A stretch of 64,000 bases of DNA, from positions 1 to 64,000 of the forward strand of contig OMJM01000042.1 of the NCBI GenBank assembly GCA_900299345.1, written 5' to 3'. The position numbers and the translations under genes are program-made. The notes below the pieces were generated by a model, which ran no database searches, was not told the origin of the DNA, and saw only the letters and a program-made list of their open reading frames with translations. Shown piece by piece: positions 27,913-36,817 of the stretch. This DNA comes from a bacterium. Its GTDB lineage: Bacteria; Fibrobacterota; Fibrobacteria; UBA11236. Numbering within the stretch: the first letter of the stretch is position 1; each line of letters opens with the position of its first letter.

Positions 27913-28573
27913 GATATTCCTTCCGGGCTTTTTCAGTCAACAGTCCCTCGAAGAGGACCCTGCAAGTCGTCTCGAACACACGTGTCGGTGTCATGTTGAG
28001 TTTTGCGAAAACGGCGGGATTGAGAACGTGACGGACGACTTCGGCGTAGATCAACAGGAACACCTGGGTGTCCACGTCCTTGCGGAAATCCCCCTTGGTC
28101 CGGCCTTCCTTCAACAGGGCAGAAAAATCCTCCTGAATGAGTTTCTGGCGGCCACTCTCGATCTCCTGCCAGATTTCCGGGGCGCTGCGCTTCATGTCAT
28201 GCACCAACGCGCCGCTCATCTCCCCGTAAATCCCCGCCACATAGTCCATCATACGCTTTAGCCGCAAGCGCGGTTCAGAGGAAGCATCGTGCAGGATGGC
28301 ACGCATGGCGGCATTGCACGCTTCGACGCTTTCATGGGCCACCGCTTGCAACAACGCTTCTTTGCTGGGAAAATGCAGATAGACTGTCTTCTTGCTCACC
28401 CCGGCCGATGCGGCGGTTTCGTCCATGGTGACAGCGCTGAAGCCAAGGCGCATGTACTGTTCTCGCGCCACATCCAGAATGCGGCGGCGCATGTCCGCAG
28501 CTTGAATGCGCGGAGAACGATGCGGCATCTGGGCGGGCATCGCGCGTCGTTTGGGGGAAAGCGTCGTGGTCAT
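27899..28573 (-). CDS. TetR-family transcriptional regulator
   Basis: A 224-residue repressor. The N-terminal helix-turn-helix spans about 28-75 (RRRILDVAREQYMRLGF, TMDETAASAGVSKKTVYLHFPSKEALL). The C-terminal ligand domain is not recognisable beyond the family. It is first in the operon with tolC, adaptor and pump. The inverted repeat at 28582-28615, directly upstream of its start, is the likely operator. The gene would thus repress itself and the pump until an inducer binds. Confidence 0.9.
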   Translation of the reverse strand: MTTTLSPKRRAMPAQMPHRSPRIQAADMRRRILDVAREQYMRLGFSAVTMDETAASAGVSKKTVYLHFPSKEALLQAVAHESVEACNAAMRAILHDASSEPRLRLKRMMDYVAGIYGEMSGALVHDMKRSAPEIWQEIESGRQKLIQEDFSALLKEGRTKGDFRKDVDTQVFLLIYAEVVRHVLNPAVFAKLNMTPTRVFETTCRVLFEGLLTEKARKEYHETP

Positions 28574-28581
28574 GGAAATAC

Positions 28582-28615
28582 TTTGGAAACTTTTTTGGTT
28601 TCGAGAGTTTCCAAA
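28582..28615. promoter_or_regulatory. Inverted-repeat operator of the TetR efflux operon
   Basis: TTTGGAAACT (28582-28591) and its exact reverse complement AGTTTCCAAA (28606-28615) are separated by 14 bases. They begin 8 bases upstream of the TetR start codon. Location, symmetry and overall span fit a TetR-family operator. The MarR-type gene diverges about 80 bases away and could share the region. Confidence 0.75.
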
Positions 28616-28697
28616 CTAGTTTACGTCATTTTGTCGCGTCAACCCCGCCCTTGTCACGCCACGTCGCAACAAGTACGATTCGTCCGTGTCCCACGAC

Positions 28698-29171
28698 ATG
28701 CGTAGCGAAATCAAACAGGCGAAGCCCTTTTCCAGCCCGGAAGAGGAGCTTTTTCTAAGCCTTGTGCATACTTCGGATATCGCGGCCCGCAAACTCAGTG
28801 ATTTCCTCAAGGAACACAAAATTTCCACGGCCCAGTACAACGTCCTGCGCATTTTGCGGGGGGCCGGCCCGAACGGGCTTCCCTGCGGAGAAATCAGTTC
28901 CCGCATGGTAACCCGCGATCCCGACATCACCCGCCTGCTCGATCGTCTGGAAAAACGCAAGTTGGTGGGGCGTTCGCGTCTCTCCGGGGATCGCCGTGTG
29001 GTCTCAACGCGTATTTCACCCGACGGCTTGGCCCTCTTGAAAATTCTCGACAAGCCCATGGTTGAAATTCATCAACAACAGCTTGGATTTTTGTCTGCCA
29101 CAGAAATACAGGAACTTCTGAAGGCATTCACGCGCATTCGAGCACATCTCAGCGAAGAGGCGCCTGAGTGA
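28698..29171 (+). CDS. MarR-family transcriptional regulator
   Basis: A winged-helix regulator of about 157 residues. Helical ends flank a DNA-binding core (about 45-105) with STAQYNVLRILRGAG, RDPDITRLLDRLEKRKLV and the wing RSRLSGDRRVVSTRISPDG. The ATG at 28698 is taken; a GTG four codons upstream is in frame. It is translationally coupled to the pirin gene (GTGA overlap), a pairing often seen for redox or stress-responsive pirins. It diverges from the TetR operon. Confidence 0.88.
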   Translation: MRSEIKQAKPFSSPEEELFLSLVHTSDIAARKLSDFLKEHKISTAQYNVLRILRGAGPNGLPCGEISSRMVTRDPDITRLLDRLEKRKLVGRSRLSGDRRVVSTRISPDGLALLKILDKPMVEIHQQQLGFLSATEIQELLKAFTRIRAHLSEEAPE

Positions 29172-29869
29172 TCCAAATCCGTCCGGCCAGCGAGCGGGGA
29201 CACATCGATCACGGTTGGTTGAACACCTGGCATACCTTTTCCTTCGCGGACTATTTCGATCCTGAACACCATGGTTTCCGCTCGTTGCGGGTGATGAACG
29301 AAGATTTCATCCAGCCCGGAGAAGGTTTCGGTACTCACGGTCATCGGGACATGGAAATCCTCACCTATGTCCTTTCCGGAAAACTGGAACATCGCGATTC
29401 CCTGGGAAATGGCGGCATACTGCAGCATCATCTGGTGCAGCATATGCGCGCGGGCACCGGCATCCGGCACAGTGAGGCCAACGCGAGCGACACGGATGAG
29501 TTGCATCTCTATCAGATCTGGATTCTGCCAGCCAAGGGCGGACTGGTGCCGAATTATGTGGACAAAACCTTTGACCCTGCAGAAGCCCAAGGAAAGCTGC
29601 AATTACTCGCTTCGCCCGGAGGACGGAATGGAAGTCTCGACATCGCACAGGACGCCTTTTGGTACCGGACTTTTCTTCAGCCAGGACAATCAGTTTCATT
29701 GTCTTTGACCGACGAGCACCACGCCTGGGTTCAGGTTGTGAACGGAACGGTTACCCTGAACAGTTCGTCCACTCTGTCTACGGGCGATGGCGCGGCAATG
29801 AGCGGTGAGAAGGAACTTGTGTTGAAAGCGGAAAAAGAATCGGAAGTGTTGGTGTTCGAACTGGGGTGA
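29168..29869 (+). CDS. Pirin family protein (YhhW-like)
   Basis: A bicupin of 233 residues. The N-terminal cupin carries the metal-binding pattern GFGTHGHRDMEILTYVLSG (His at about 57, 59) and HMRAGTGIRHSEAN (His about 101, Glu about 103). The C-terminal cupin is shorter. Relatives bind iron or other metals; some have quercetinase activity in vitro and others act as regulators' partners. The GTG at 29168 overlaps the MarR stop. It converges on spoIID with one base between stop codons. Confidence 0.9.
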   Translation: MIQIRPASERGHIDHGWLNTWHTFSFADYFDPEHHGFRSLRVMNEDFIQPGEGFGTHGHRDMEILTYVLSGKLEHRDSLGNGGILQHHLVQHMRAGTGIRHSEANASDTDELHLYQIWILPAKGGLVPNYVDKTFDPAEAQGKLQLLASPGGRNGSLDIAQDAFWYRTFLQPGQSVSLSLTDEHHAWVQVVNGTVTLNSSSTLSTGDGAAMSGEKELVLKAEKESEVLVFELG

Positions 29870-29870
29870 G

Positions 29871-31280
29871 TCACTCTGCCGTTTCCATCACCGTCCCCGG
29901 ATAATACGCCGACAGAATCGTGGCACAATCCTGCCCTGCCCGAGAACGGGCCATCGCTCCCATCTGACACATGCCCACACCGTGTCCATAACCGCCGCCT
30001 TCGGCAACGACACGGTTTCCGGACACCTCGATGTCAAACTTGGCGCTCCGCAGGATGCGTCCCGAAACAGTTTTCAAGCCCATGCGAATCTTATCGCCAT
30101 GCAGTTCGAACCCTCCGCGATCCGTTCTGACTTCCAGCACATCCACCCTGCCATCGGCGAATTTTTTTTCGATCCGTAACCCCTTGAGATGGTGAAAGGC
30201 GGGAACATTCCTCACCCCCGCCTCATTCAGATTATGGCGCAGAATGGAAGCCAATTCCGGCAGGGTCCATTCCTCGCTCCAGTGCATGTAGCGTGACGCC
30301 CGGCACCACGGTTGCCCGTCAGCATCGCGATCTGCACGGGTTACGAGATATGGAATCATGGCCCCCCCCCAGACCTCGTGCCGGGCGGCCGTCATTCCTC
30401 CGCACGTGCTGTGGTAATAGCACATAGCCAGCGTATCGTGATGCACAAGCACCTTGCCCGCGGTTTCGCGAATGGCACGGTCGGTCGTTCCGAATTCAGC
30501 GGAGACGCCCCCATAGACCTGATCCTGCACCGAAGCGCGCACGTCGAACCAGGCGTTGCCTTTGGCCAGCATGAACTTGTATCCATAGGTACGCGCCACC
30601 ACGGCTTGTGCCTTGAGCGCCTCCATCTCCCCCTCGCCCATGCGCCCCATTTCCAGCGGCACCACGCCGCGCAGATATTCTTCCATCGGAAGCACGTTCA
30701 CGCAAAATAATCCGGCCCCATCGTACGCAATGTCCAATGCGCCGCGGTAATTTTTTCCATTCAAACCCAATACGGCGTCAGGATCTCCCGGACTCAACCG
30801 CAAAGAAGCGACCTTTCCGGCAAAACTTTCCCCGTGAGCGCCTGTGATTCGAAATCCTTCACGACCATACGCAATGTGGATCGCCCCGGCCGGATAGTTT
30901 TTATCCCCCTCAGAGCCGTCTCGTTTGAGCCAGTGTAAACGGGCCTTGGAAGAGGAAGAGACCGCAAGTGTCTTTGCAACTTCCTGAAGCAACACGCGGA
31001 TGAATCCCTTTCCTGAAGGCGGCAAGGCAAAAATTCGTCCGCTTTTCGCAGTAGGCTTGGGAGGCTCATCGGGAGCCTTGTTCGGAACAGGAGTTGGAGA
31101 ATGGGTTTTTGGGGGTTCAGTGGCTGAAGTTTCCACAGGCGCATCCAGATACAAGGATGTGTCCGTCCCGTAGGGATAACGTAAGGCGCCGGGATTTACT
31201 TCTTCAGGATACGGAAGCTTGGCAGCGGCCATGCTGAACGCCATGGCCAGCAACACCGGAAATCGCAATGGAAAATTCAC
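29871..31280 (-). CDS. SpoIID/LytB-domain exported protein
   Basis: A 469-residue secreted protein. The signal peptide is at about 1-20, followed by a Pro/Thr-rich linker (about 35-80). The SpoIID domain (about 190-460) has LPMEEYLRGVVPLEMG, EALKAQAVVARTYGYK, STCGGMTA, HEVWGG and GYGHGVGMCQMGA. SpoIID in sporulating bacteria is a lytic transglycosylase acting on stripped glycan; non-sporulators carry related amidase-activator or septal enzymes. A run of nine G on the coding strand encodes the W-G-G of the conserved VWGG. The start is GTG, overlapping the def stop. Confidence 0.85.
   Translation of the reverse strand: MNFPLRFPVLLAMAFSMAAAKLPYPEEVNPGALRYPYGTDTSLYLDAPVETSATEPPKTHSPTPVPNKAPDEPPKPTAKSGRIFALPPSGKGFIRVLLQEVAKTLAVSSSSKARLHWLKRDGSEGDKNYPAGAIHIAYGREGFRITGAHGESFAGKVASLRLSPGDPDAVLGLNGKNYRGALDIAYDGAGLFCVNVLPMEEYLRGVVPLEMGRMGEGEMEALKAQAVVARTYGYKFMLAKGNAWFDVRASVQDQVYGGVSAEFGTTDRAIRETAGKVLVHHDTLAMCYYHSTCGGMTAARHEVWGGAMIPYLVTRADRDADGQPWCRASRYMHWSEEWTLPELASILRHNLNEAGVRNVPAFHHLKGLRIEKKFADGRVDVLEVRTDRGGFELHGDKIRMGLKTVSGRILRSAKFDIEVSGNRVVAEGGGYGHGVGMCQMGAMARSRAGQDCATILSAYYPGTVMETAE
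30362..30370 (-). repeat. Nine-base homopolymer (poly-G on coding strand) in the spoIID gene
   Basis: Nine consecutive C on the plus strand, read as G in the gene, lie inside the conserved VWGG motif. Such tracts can slip during replication and switch a reading frame. A slip here would cut off the C-terminal third of the SpoIID domain. Confidence 0.6.
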
Positions 31281-31792
31281 CGCGCTCCGCGGGCCATTTT
31301 CTTCAGCTTCGGCTCATTCATCAATCGATCGGTGGCGGAGATCTTGTCCACGAACAACACCCCTTCGAGATGATCGATCTCATGCTGGATGCAGCGCGCC
31401 AGCAATCCGTCGAGATTTTTGAGTTCGACGGGCTTTCCGTCGTAGTCAAGCGCCTTCAAAGTGATGGTTTCTGGGCGCGTAACATCGGCCCAGACATCCG
31501 GCACTGAAAGACAGCCTTCCTCGGCCACTGCTTCGCCGCTGGAGGACACAATCTCCGGGTTGAAGAACACGCGCGGGTCACGCTTTTCTTCACCGCCGAC
31601 ATCCACCACGATCAACCGCACTGATTCACCAATCTGAGGCGCGGCCAGACCAATGCCGTTGGAGGCGTACATGGATTCCAGCATCTCGTCAGCCAACCGT
31701 TTGAGCGCCGGGCTTACGGAAGTAACAGGCTTGGCGCGCTTGCGCAAAACCGAATTACCGTAAACCAGAACGGGACGGGCGGTCACAATCAC
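31277..31792 (-). CDS. def: Peptide deformylase
   Basis: Def removes the formyl group from the N-terminal methionine of new proteins. All three metal-site motifs are present: GIGLAAPQIG (about 47-56), EEGCLSVPDV (about 93-102) and QHEIDHLEGVLFVD (about 136-149). The 171 residues are typical. The start is GTG, overlapping the yajC stop by four bases; its own stop overlaps the spoIID GTG. The yajC-def-spoIID string is probably one coupled operon. Confidence 0.96.
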   Translation of the reverse strand: MIVTARPVLVYGNSVLRKRAKPVTSVSPALKRLADEMLESMYASNGIGLAAPQIGESVRLIVVDVGGEEKRDPRVFFNPEIVSSSGEAVAEEGCLSVPDVWADVTRPETITLKALDYDGKPVELKNLDGLLARCIQHEIDHLEGVLFVDKISATDRLMNEPKLKKMARGAR

Positions 31793-32073
31793 CCCTTGGC
31801 CTCGACCTTGTCCGGACTCACGGCTTGGGCAATCGCACTTTTGTCGAAATCGATGCGGGCGCCGCCATTGAATTCAAGCGTGATGAGGCTGTCCTTGACG
31901 GCGTAGACTTCTCCGTACATTCCGGAGGTGGTCAACACCCGATCTCCCCGTTTCAAAGAGCCGAGCATCTTGTTCAGCGCCTGCTGTTTGCGGCGTTGGG
32001 GCAGGAAAAACAGGAAATACATGATGAGGATTGTTGCCAGCAAAAACACCAAGTCCATGGTTCCGAACTTCAC
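31789..32073 (-). CDS. yajC: Preprotein translocase accessory subunit YajC
   Basis: A 94-residue inner-membrane partner of SecDF in the Sec translocon. One membrane span (about 8-24, VFLLATILIMYFLFFLP) is followed by the conserved RRKQQALNKMLGSLKRGDRV. The rest is a small soluble domain with GMYGEVYAVKD. The start is GTG with GAGGAG upstream, which favours it over the ATG five codons later. secD and secF are not adjacent. Confidence 0.9.
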   Translation of the reverse strand: MKFGTMDLVFLLATILIMYFLFFLPQRRKQQALNKMLGSLKRGDRVLTTSGMYGEVYAVKDSLITLEFNGGARIDFDKSAIAQAVSPDKVEAKG

Positions 32074-32191
32074 GAATCAACTCCTCGGGCATGGAAAGTC
32101 ACACCCAGTTTTTTGGTTTTGGGAAAAATTAGCAAGGGGAAGGGATCGCCAAAGGACGGAAATTACGGCCAATTCTACCTTGGAGCACCCG

Positions 32192-32264
32192 GCACCCGTA
32201 GCTCAGTGGATAGAGCAGCGGTTTTCTAAACCGTTGGTCCCTGGTTCGAACCCAGGCGGGTGCG
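32192..32264 (+). tRNA. tRNA-Arg (anticodon TCT)
   Basis: A complete cloverleaf. The acceptor GCACCCG pairs with CGGGTGC, the anticodon loop is TTTCTAA and the T arm is CCTGG-TTCGAAC-CCAGG. The discriminator base is G. No CCA end is encoded, unlike the Ile and Ala tRNAs in this window. It stands alone, diverging from yajC. Confidence 0.97.
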
Positions 32265-32269
32265 GATTT

Positions 32270-33505
32270 TTATCTGACGAAGTAACGCCGGACTTTGACA
32301 CCACCACCGGCAACTGCAACACGCATCAGGTAGACACCGCTCTTTGCACTTCTCAAGTCGCCGCTGAAGTCGTAATCCACGGGCACGACACGGCCATGCT
32401 CCTGTTTGAGCAGGCGGCCCGACATGTCGTACAAAGCGACGGAATGAAACCCGGGTTTGTTGATGTACACACCGGCTTGCTCGGGATGAAAAGTGATTCC
32501 GGATGCATCGAGCGCAAAATTCAAGTCACCCTTATGAATGCCGGTCACTGAGACCGTATCGTAACCTGCCGTCCAGTACATGAATTGCTTGAAGAATTTG
32601 TCCCAAACCGCCTGGGTCATTGCGGTCATGGTCACATTGTCGTGACCTTCCATGAAGTAACTGATGGTTCCCTTCATATCGGGGAAGGTCCATGAAGCGG
32701 CATAGCCGGGCGTGGCCGTACCATAATTGAAGGAACTCGTGGCGACACCGCAATTCGTGCCCGTACCGTTGTTGGTACAAGTAGCGGGATTCATCCGGAA
32801 GAAAACGTCGGCAGTGGGATACACGGAAGTGATTTGCTTGGAGAACCAATGCCACTCGCCTTGGGGGAAGATCACGCTGTCCGGGCCGATCGTTCCGATT
32901 CCGGCGAATGTGATCCCTTCCATGACGGGATGGGTTTTGATGGCCGAGGGAATGCCCACATGCGCAGACACGGCTGTGCGGGAGGATTCGCCAGTATAAT
33001 TCACGGGATGGGCCGTGTTGTAATACCAGGGCCATACGCCCGACTGTCCGGTGCGCGAGTCACCGGAGGAATGCATGATGAACACGCCTCCGCCCAACTG
33101 CTCTACGAAGTTCTGCACGGCTGTGCGATTCGCTGTGGGGAAACCCGTGGCCGAGGCCCAGCTGGAGATGTAGTTGCCAAAGAATACCTGATAGCCCGTA
33201 GTGGCCGGGTTTCCGAGCTTGGCCGCGGTGATGTTGTTGCCATTCGTTTCGATGTCCACAGTCCAAGGAGGCGTTTCCGAACGACCAATACGCGTCAGTG
33301 TGGAATCCAAAAGCGGCGTGGCAATGTTGTGGTTGTAGTTGTAGTAGAAGCTGCCGATCAAAATCTTCTTGAGCTTGGAAGTCAGTTGGTATTGCTGGCC
33401 ATTAATCGTCACCAAGCGCTGTTTGGCAAGCGGGACCGTCTGAGCATGCACGGAAATGGATGCGGCAAGCAAAATGGATGCTAAAATTGCTGTCTTCGAA
33501 TGCAT
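32270..33505 (-). CDS. Secreted ThuA-domain protein with C-terminal sorting tail
   Basis: About 411 residues. A signal peptide ends at SVHAQ (about 21). The central ThuA-like/GATase-fold domain (about 45-310) has QVFFGNYISSW, FVEQLGGGVFIMHSSGDSR, HPVMEGIT and TFPDMKGTISYFMEGHDN. The last about 75 residues (ALYDMSGRLLKQEHGR to RRYFVR) form a T9SS type-A-like tail. ThuA domains are linked to trehalose and other sugar use, but the catalytic role is unsettled. The ATG at 33505 has GAGGAGA upstream. Bacterial genomes often pair ThuA with PQQ-type dehydrogenases, as here. Confidence 0.75.
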   Translation of the reverse strand: MHSKTAILASILLAASISVHAQTVPLAKQRLVTINGQQYQLTSKLKKILIGSFYYNYNHNIATPLLDSTLTRIGRSETPPWTVDIETNGNNITAAKLGNPATTGYQVFFGNYISSWASATGFPTANRTAVQNFVEQLGGGVFIMHSSGDSRTGQSGVWPWYYNTAHPVNYTGESSRTAVSAHVGIPSAIKTHPVMEGITFAGIGTIGPDSVIFPQGEWHWFSKQITSVYPTADVFFRMNPATCTNNGTGTNCGVATSSFNYGTATPGYAASWTFPDMKGTISYFMEGHDNVTMTAMTQAVWDKFFKQFMYWTAGYDTVSVTGIHKGDLNFALDASGITFHPEQAGVYINKPGFHSVALYDMSGRLLKQEHGRVVPVDYDFSGDLRSAKSGVYLMRVAVAGGGVKVRRYFVR

Positions 33506-33583
33506 AACGGTCTCCTCAAGGCTTCTAAACGCCTTAAATAATACGCCCAATTACCCCACCACGCACGGTCTTTTTAGAACAAA

Positions 33584-33606
33584 AATGTGTTATTTGACAG
33601 AATAAC
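33584..33606 (-). terminator. Weak terminator after the first barrel gene
   Basis: On the minus strand, right after the stop of the barrel gene, GTTATT and AATAAC form a 6-bp AT-rich stem with a 6-base loop, followed by ACATTTTTG. The stem is weak, so termination is only likely. Confidence 0.4.
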
Positions 33607-33610
33607 GGTA

Positions 33611-35149
33611 TTACATGCTCCACTGGAAACGCAGCATGTAATACCAATCCGATTTGCCTTGCGTCAAAGGCATGGAGGACGGCTCACCGAGATTGTTCTG
33701 GACTCGCAAATGATCGTTGGCAACCTGGGCATAGAGATCCAATCCAGTGAACAGATTTTTTTGAACAAACAGCGACCATTTCAGATCATCATGGTCGTAA
33801 ACGCCCGCCCGCAGGTTATCCTCGTACTCGGCGACGTTCCCTCCCGGCAATTGGGGCTGGGGAAGCGCGTTCGTGAATTGCTGAAAACTATTGTCGGGAT
33901 AGGGGTTTTTGAAATACTCCATCTGGAGACAAAGCAAATCCAGAATGCCGAAGGTGGGCACATCGACTCCCAGCATCAGAGGAATGCGATTCTGAATCTT
34001 TTCGTAAAAGTAAGGTTGGTTCTGCACGCCCAGCACGGCAACTTCGACAAACGCCTTGAACGGACCCGTGCTTTTCCCGTCCATCCCCAGCAGGCTGGCG
34101 ATATCCACGGAAGCGCGGCCCATCAATTTGATGGCCTTGAAGGTGAGTTTTTCCGTCTTCGAAGCTTTCAAAGTATCAATGGGAGTTCCGGTGGAATCCA
34201 CGATTTCATACAAAAGCCCGCCGGACGCGTCGTGAAGCTCGGTGGCAATGTGAGTAATTCCGTCAGCGTAGGTGTAGCTGGTGATTTGACTCCCCATGCC
34301 CTTCCACGTCCCTCCGGAAAAACCAGATTGATGGCTGAGCGAGCTATTCAATGCAGGGTAGGCCGGAAAATTTTTCACCTCCACATACGTGTTGGAATGC
34401 TGGGGATCGTCAGGCGTGGTCCAACTGGGCTGGATGGGAAGCCAGCGATGCAAGGAAACACCGGCACCGAATTCAAACGCGCCCATCACTTTCAAGGTGG
34501 CTACGTAAGACGGAGAAAAATCGAACAGGGGTTGATCGTTAAATTCGCTGTACATCAAAAAGTCATGCCGGAGCATTCCGTTCAGAGAGGTCCAACTTAC
34601 CTTGGTTCCGAGGGACTTGTACTCGTTGCTGTTCATCCAGACCCATCCGCCCGAACTGCCCGTGTGGATGATGCCGGGGTACGCTTCGCTGCGCAGCAAA
34701 TACTCGCCGAGATTCACGGCATCAGGATTGTATTTGTATCCGAAAAATCCGAACTTCACGTTGAGATGCCGGGAGAAGTCATATTGCGCCGAAGCTTCGG
34801 AAATACCCGGACCGAATGAAATGCGTTTGTATTCCGCCGGTTCATGGGCCGGGTTTGAGGCGACCGGTTTGTAGAACAGGCCGCCTACGCCGATATTCAT
34901 GCGCAGCCTCTCGTCCAACGTCCCTGAATATGTGAGCGCAATGCCATTACGGTTCAGAAAAAGATCTTCCAGTGGCGTGGTCGTGGCTTCGGATCCATCC
35001 CCATAAACCAGAGAGCCCCGGACGAGTTGTCCCGCATCCACAAAACCGACAACGGAAACCTGACGGTCCGTGATTCCAGATTTGCCCGCTTCCGCAAAAG
35101 CGGAGCCTATGGCCAGACAAGCCATGACAAGGCATATGTTTTTCCTCAT
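33611..35149 (-). CDS. Outer-membrane beta-barrel protein of unknown function (paralog A)
   Basis: About 512 residues. A signal peptide (NICLVMACLAIGSAFA) precedes alternating polar/apolar strands throughout. Motifs shared with paralog B include FGPGISEASAQ, NLGEYLLRSEAYP, VLGVQNQPYFYEKI, VPTFGILDLL and a closing GKSDWYYMLRFQWSM. The C-terminus is barrel-like, but the last residue is Met rather than the usual Phe or Trp. GGGGGAGAG precedes the ATG at 35149. I recognise no named family. The pattern suggests a porin-like or structural envelope protein typical of Fibrobacterota. Confidence 0.7.
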   Translation of the reverse strand: MRKNICLVMACLAIGSAFAEAGKSGITDRQVSVVGFVDAGQLVRGSLVYGDGSEATTTPLEDLFLNRNGIALTYSGTLDERLRMNIGVGGLFYKPVASNPAHEPAEYKRISFGPGISEASAQYDFSRHLNVKFGFFGYKYNPDAVNLGEYLLRSEAYPGIIHTGSSGGWVWMNSNEYKSLGTKVSWTSLNGMLRHDFLMYSEFNDQPLFDFSPSYVATLKVMGAFEFGAGVSLHRWLPIQPSWTTPDDPQHSNTYVEVKNFPAYPALNSSLSHQSGFSGGTWKGMGSQITSYTYADGITHIATELHDASGGLLYEIVDSTGTPIDTLKASKTEKLTFKAIKLMGRASVDIASLLGMDGKSTGPFKAFVEVAVLGVQNQPYFYEKIQNRIPLMLGVDVPTFGILDLLCLQMEYFKNPYPDNSFQQFTNALPQPQLPGGNVAEYEDNLRAGVYDHDDLKWSLFVQKNLFTGLDLYAQVANDHLRVQNNLGEPSSMPLTQGKSDWYYMLRFQWSM

Positions 35150-35201
35150 GGGCTCTCCCCCTTCATTTCCACACGTGCGACTTCTTCGCGTCGGGGCATG
35201 C

Positions 35202-36692
35202 TTAAAAACCCCACTGAAGATGAACGAGATAATACCACTGATTTTTCCCGGCGGTTTGCGGTTGCGCAGCAGGCAAGTGTCCATAGTCTCCCACTGTCCG
35301 CAATCTCATGTGATCGTTAGCAGCCTGTAGTTTGATTTTCAAGCCGGGAACGATCGATCGAACAGCGTGCACGCTCCACTTCCAGTCGTCCCCATGCACC
35401 GAGGGAACAGTGAAATCATTCTTCGAATAATCCACATCGGGAATCGGCATGTCGGAGGGATAGACTTGCGGATTCGTCCCTCCATCCAGTTTTTGCTTGC
35501 TATCAGGATAGGGATTATTGAGATACTCCGCCTCCACGGCGAGGAGATCAAGCAATCCGAAGGTAGGGATGTGCACACCCACCATCACCGGCATGCGTTG
35601 AGTGATATCCTCATAATACACGGGCTGGTTTTGCACCCCGAGTATCGCCCATTCCGCATATGCTTTGAAAGGTCCGGTGCCGTTAAGATGGAATAGTTCC
35701 GCGCAATCGAACGTTACACGGGCCATGACATTTACCGCACGGCGTGTGATGTCCTCCGTTTTGGTGAAGATAGCGGCTCTTTGCGAGCCCGGCACAGCGA
35801 GGCCGTTGGTATCTACATCAACGAGATTCCCCGCAGTGTCCAGATAATGCGTGCATTTGGATTGGTCCGCATTGCATCCTTGCAGGTTCATTAAAAATTG
35901 GCGAATCCCTTTGCGTTCACCTGTTGCGCTTGCCTGTTGATCCGAACGCCCTTGTACGGCCGGGAAGTTCGATATCTCCACGTATTGATCTCCGTAAAAA
36001 GGGTCGCTTCCCATTGAAGGATTTTCCTGACTGTTCATGAACCAGCGGCGCAAAGCAACACCACCGCCAATCTCGACGCCCTTTGAGGGGCGAAGAGAAA
36101 ACAGATAGGCCGGAGAAATGTCGTACAATGGCGGATTTTCATATTCCCAATAAAGGCCGAGTTCGTGGCTGAAACGCCCTCCAAAGTGGCTGGCCCTCAC
36201 CCGGAAACCCAATGAGCGCATGTAGGCGCTGTCCACCCATGTCCATCCGCCTGTCGCGACGTAAGTCGGATAGGATTCGCTGCGCAACAAATATTCTCCG
36301 AGATTCATGGAAGGAGAGTATCTGAACGGAAAATAGCCGCCTTGTGCGTTTAACTGGCGCGTGAAAGAGAACGTGGCCGATGCCTCCGTGATTCCCGGCC
36401 CAAAATGAATGGAGTTCTTCCAGAACTCCTTCTCGGGAGGGAAGGTTCTCCAAAAAAGCCCGCCAACCCCCACTTTCAGAAACAGTTTCTCCTGGACAGT
36501 GTCTGCAGCATACAATGTGACGCCAAAACGATTGAGGTAATGCCCATCCACCGCCAGTCCTTCCGTGTTTCCCCGGACGAGCTGCCCCATGTCGGTATAG
36601 GCTTCACCGCTGAGTTTGTCGACGGAAATGGCGTGAACGACCATCGGCAACAAGCCAAGCAACACGTAATGCCATTTCCAACAACGCCGCAT
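35202..36692 (-). CDS. Outer-membrane beta-barrel protein of unknown function (paralog B)
   Basis: 496 residues. A signal segment (WHYVLLGLLPMVVHA) is followed by strand-rich sequence with FGPGITEASATF, NLGEYLLRSESYP, ILGVQNQPVYYEDI, IPTFGLLDLL and a final NQWYYLVHLQWGF. The C-terminal Phe fits outer-membrane assembly by BamA. The gene lies 52 bases upstream of paralog A on the same strand, probably co-transcribed after a tandem duplication. A central insert with two Cys residues (QGCNADQSKCTH) is absent from paralog A. The function is unknown. Confidence 0.7.
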   Translation of the reverse strand: MRRCWKWHYVLLGLLPMVVHAISVDKLSGEAYTDMGQLVRGNTEGLAVDGHYLNRFGVTLYAADTVQEKLFLKVGVGGLFWRTFPPEKEFWKNSIHFGPGITEASATFSFTRQLNAQGGYFPFRYSPSMNLGEYLLRSESYPTYVATGGWTWVDSAYMRSLGFRVRASHFGGRFSHELGLYWEYENPPLYDISPAYLFSLRPSKGVEIGGGVALRRWFMNSQENPSMGSDPFYGDQYVEISNFPAVQGRSDQQASATGERKGIRQFLMNLQGCNADQSKCTHYLDTAGNLVDVDTNGLAVPGSQRAAIFTKTEDITRRAVNVMARVTFDCAELFHLNGTGPFKAYAEWAILGVQNQPVYYEDITQRMPVMVGVHIPTFGLLDLLAVEAEYLNNPYPDSKQKLDGGTNPQVYPSDMPIPDVDYSKNDFTVPSVHGDDWKWSVHAVRSIVPGLKIKLQAANDHMRLRTVGDYGHLPAAQPQTAGKNQWYYLVHLQWGF

Positions 36693-36817
36693 TCCAAATC
36701 CTCGATTGTATGAAGGCCGGATTTCCCGGACCCAGACAAATTACCGCCAAAGTGTTTTTTTTTCCGCAGAAACTTTTGTCTAATTTCTGTTCACGTCATC
36801 GTGTTATTGAACGCCCC

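Noticed and set aside
33587-34819. A 410-codon plus-strand frame opposite barrel paralog A
   Set aside because: Shadow of the barrel gene, with no signal peptide, motif or ribosome site.
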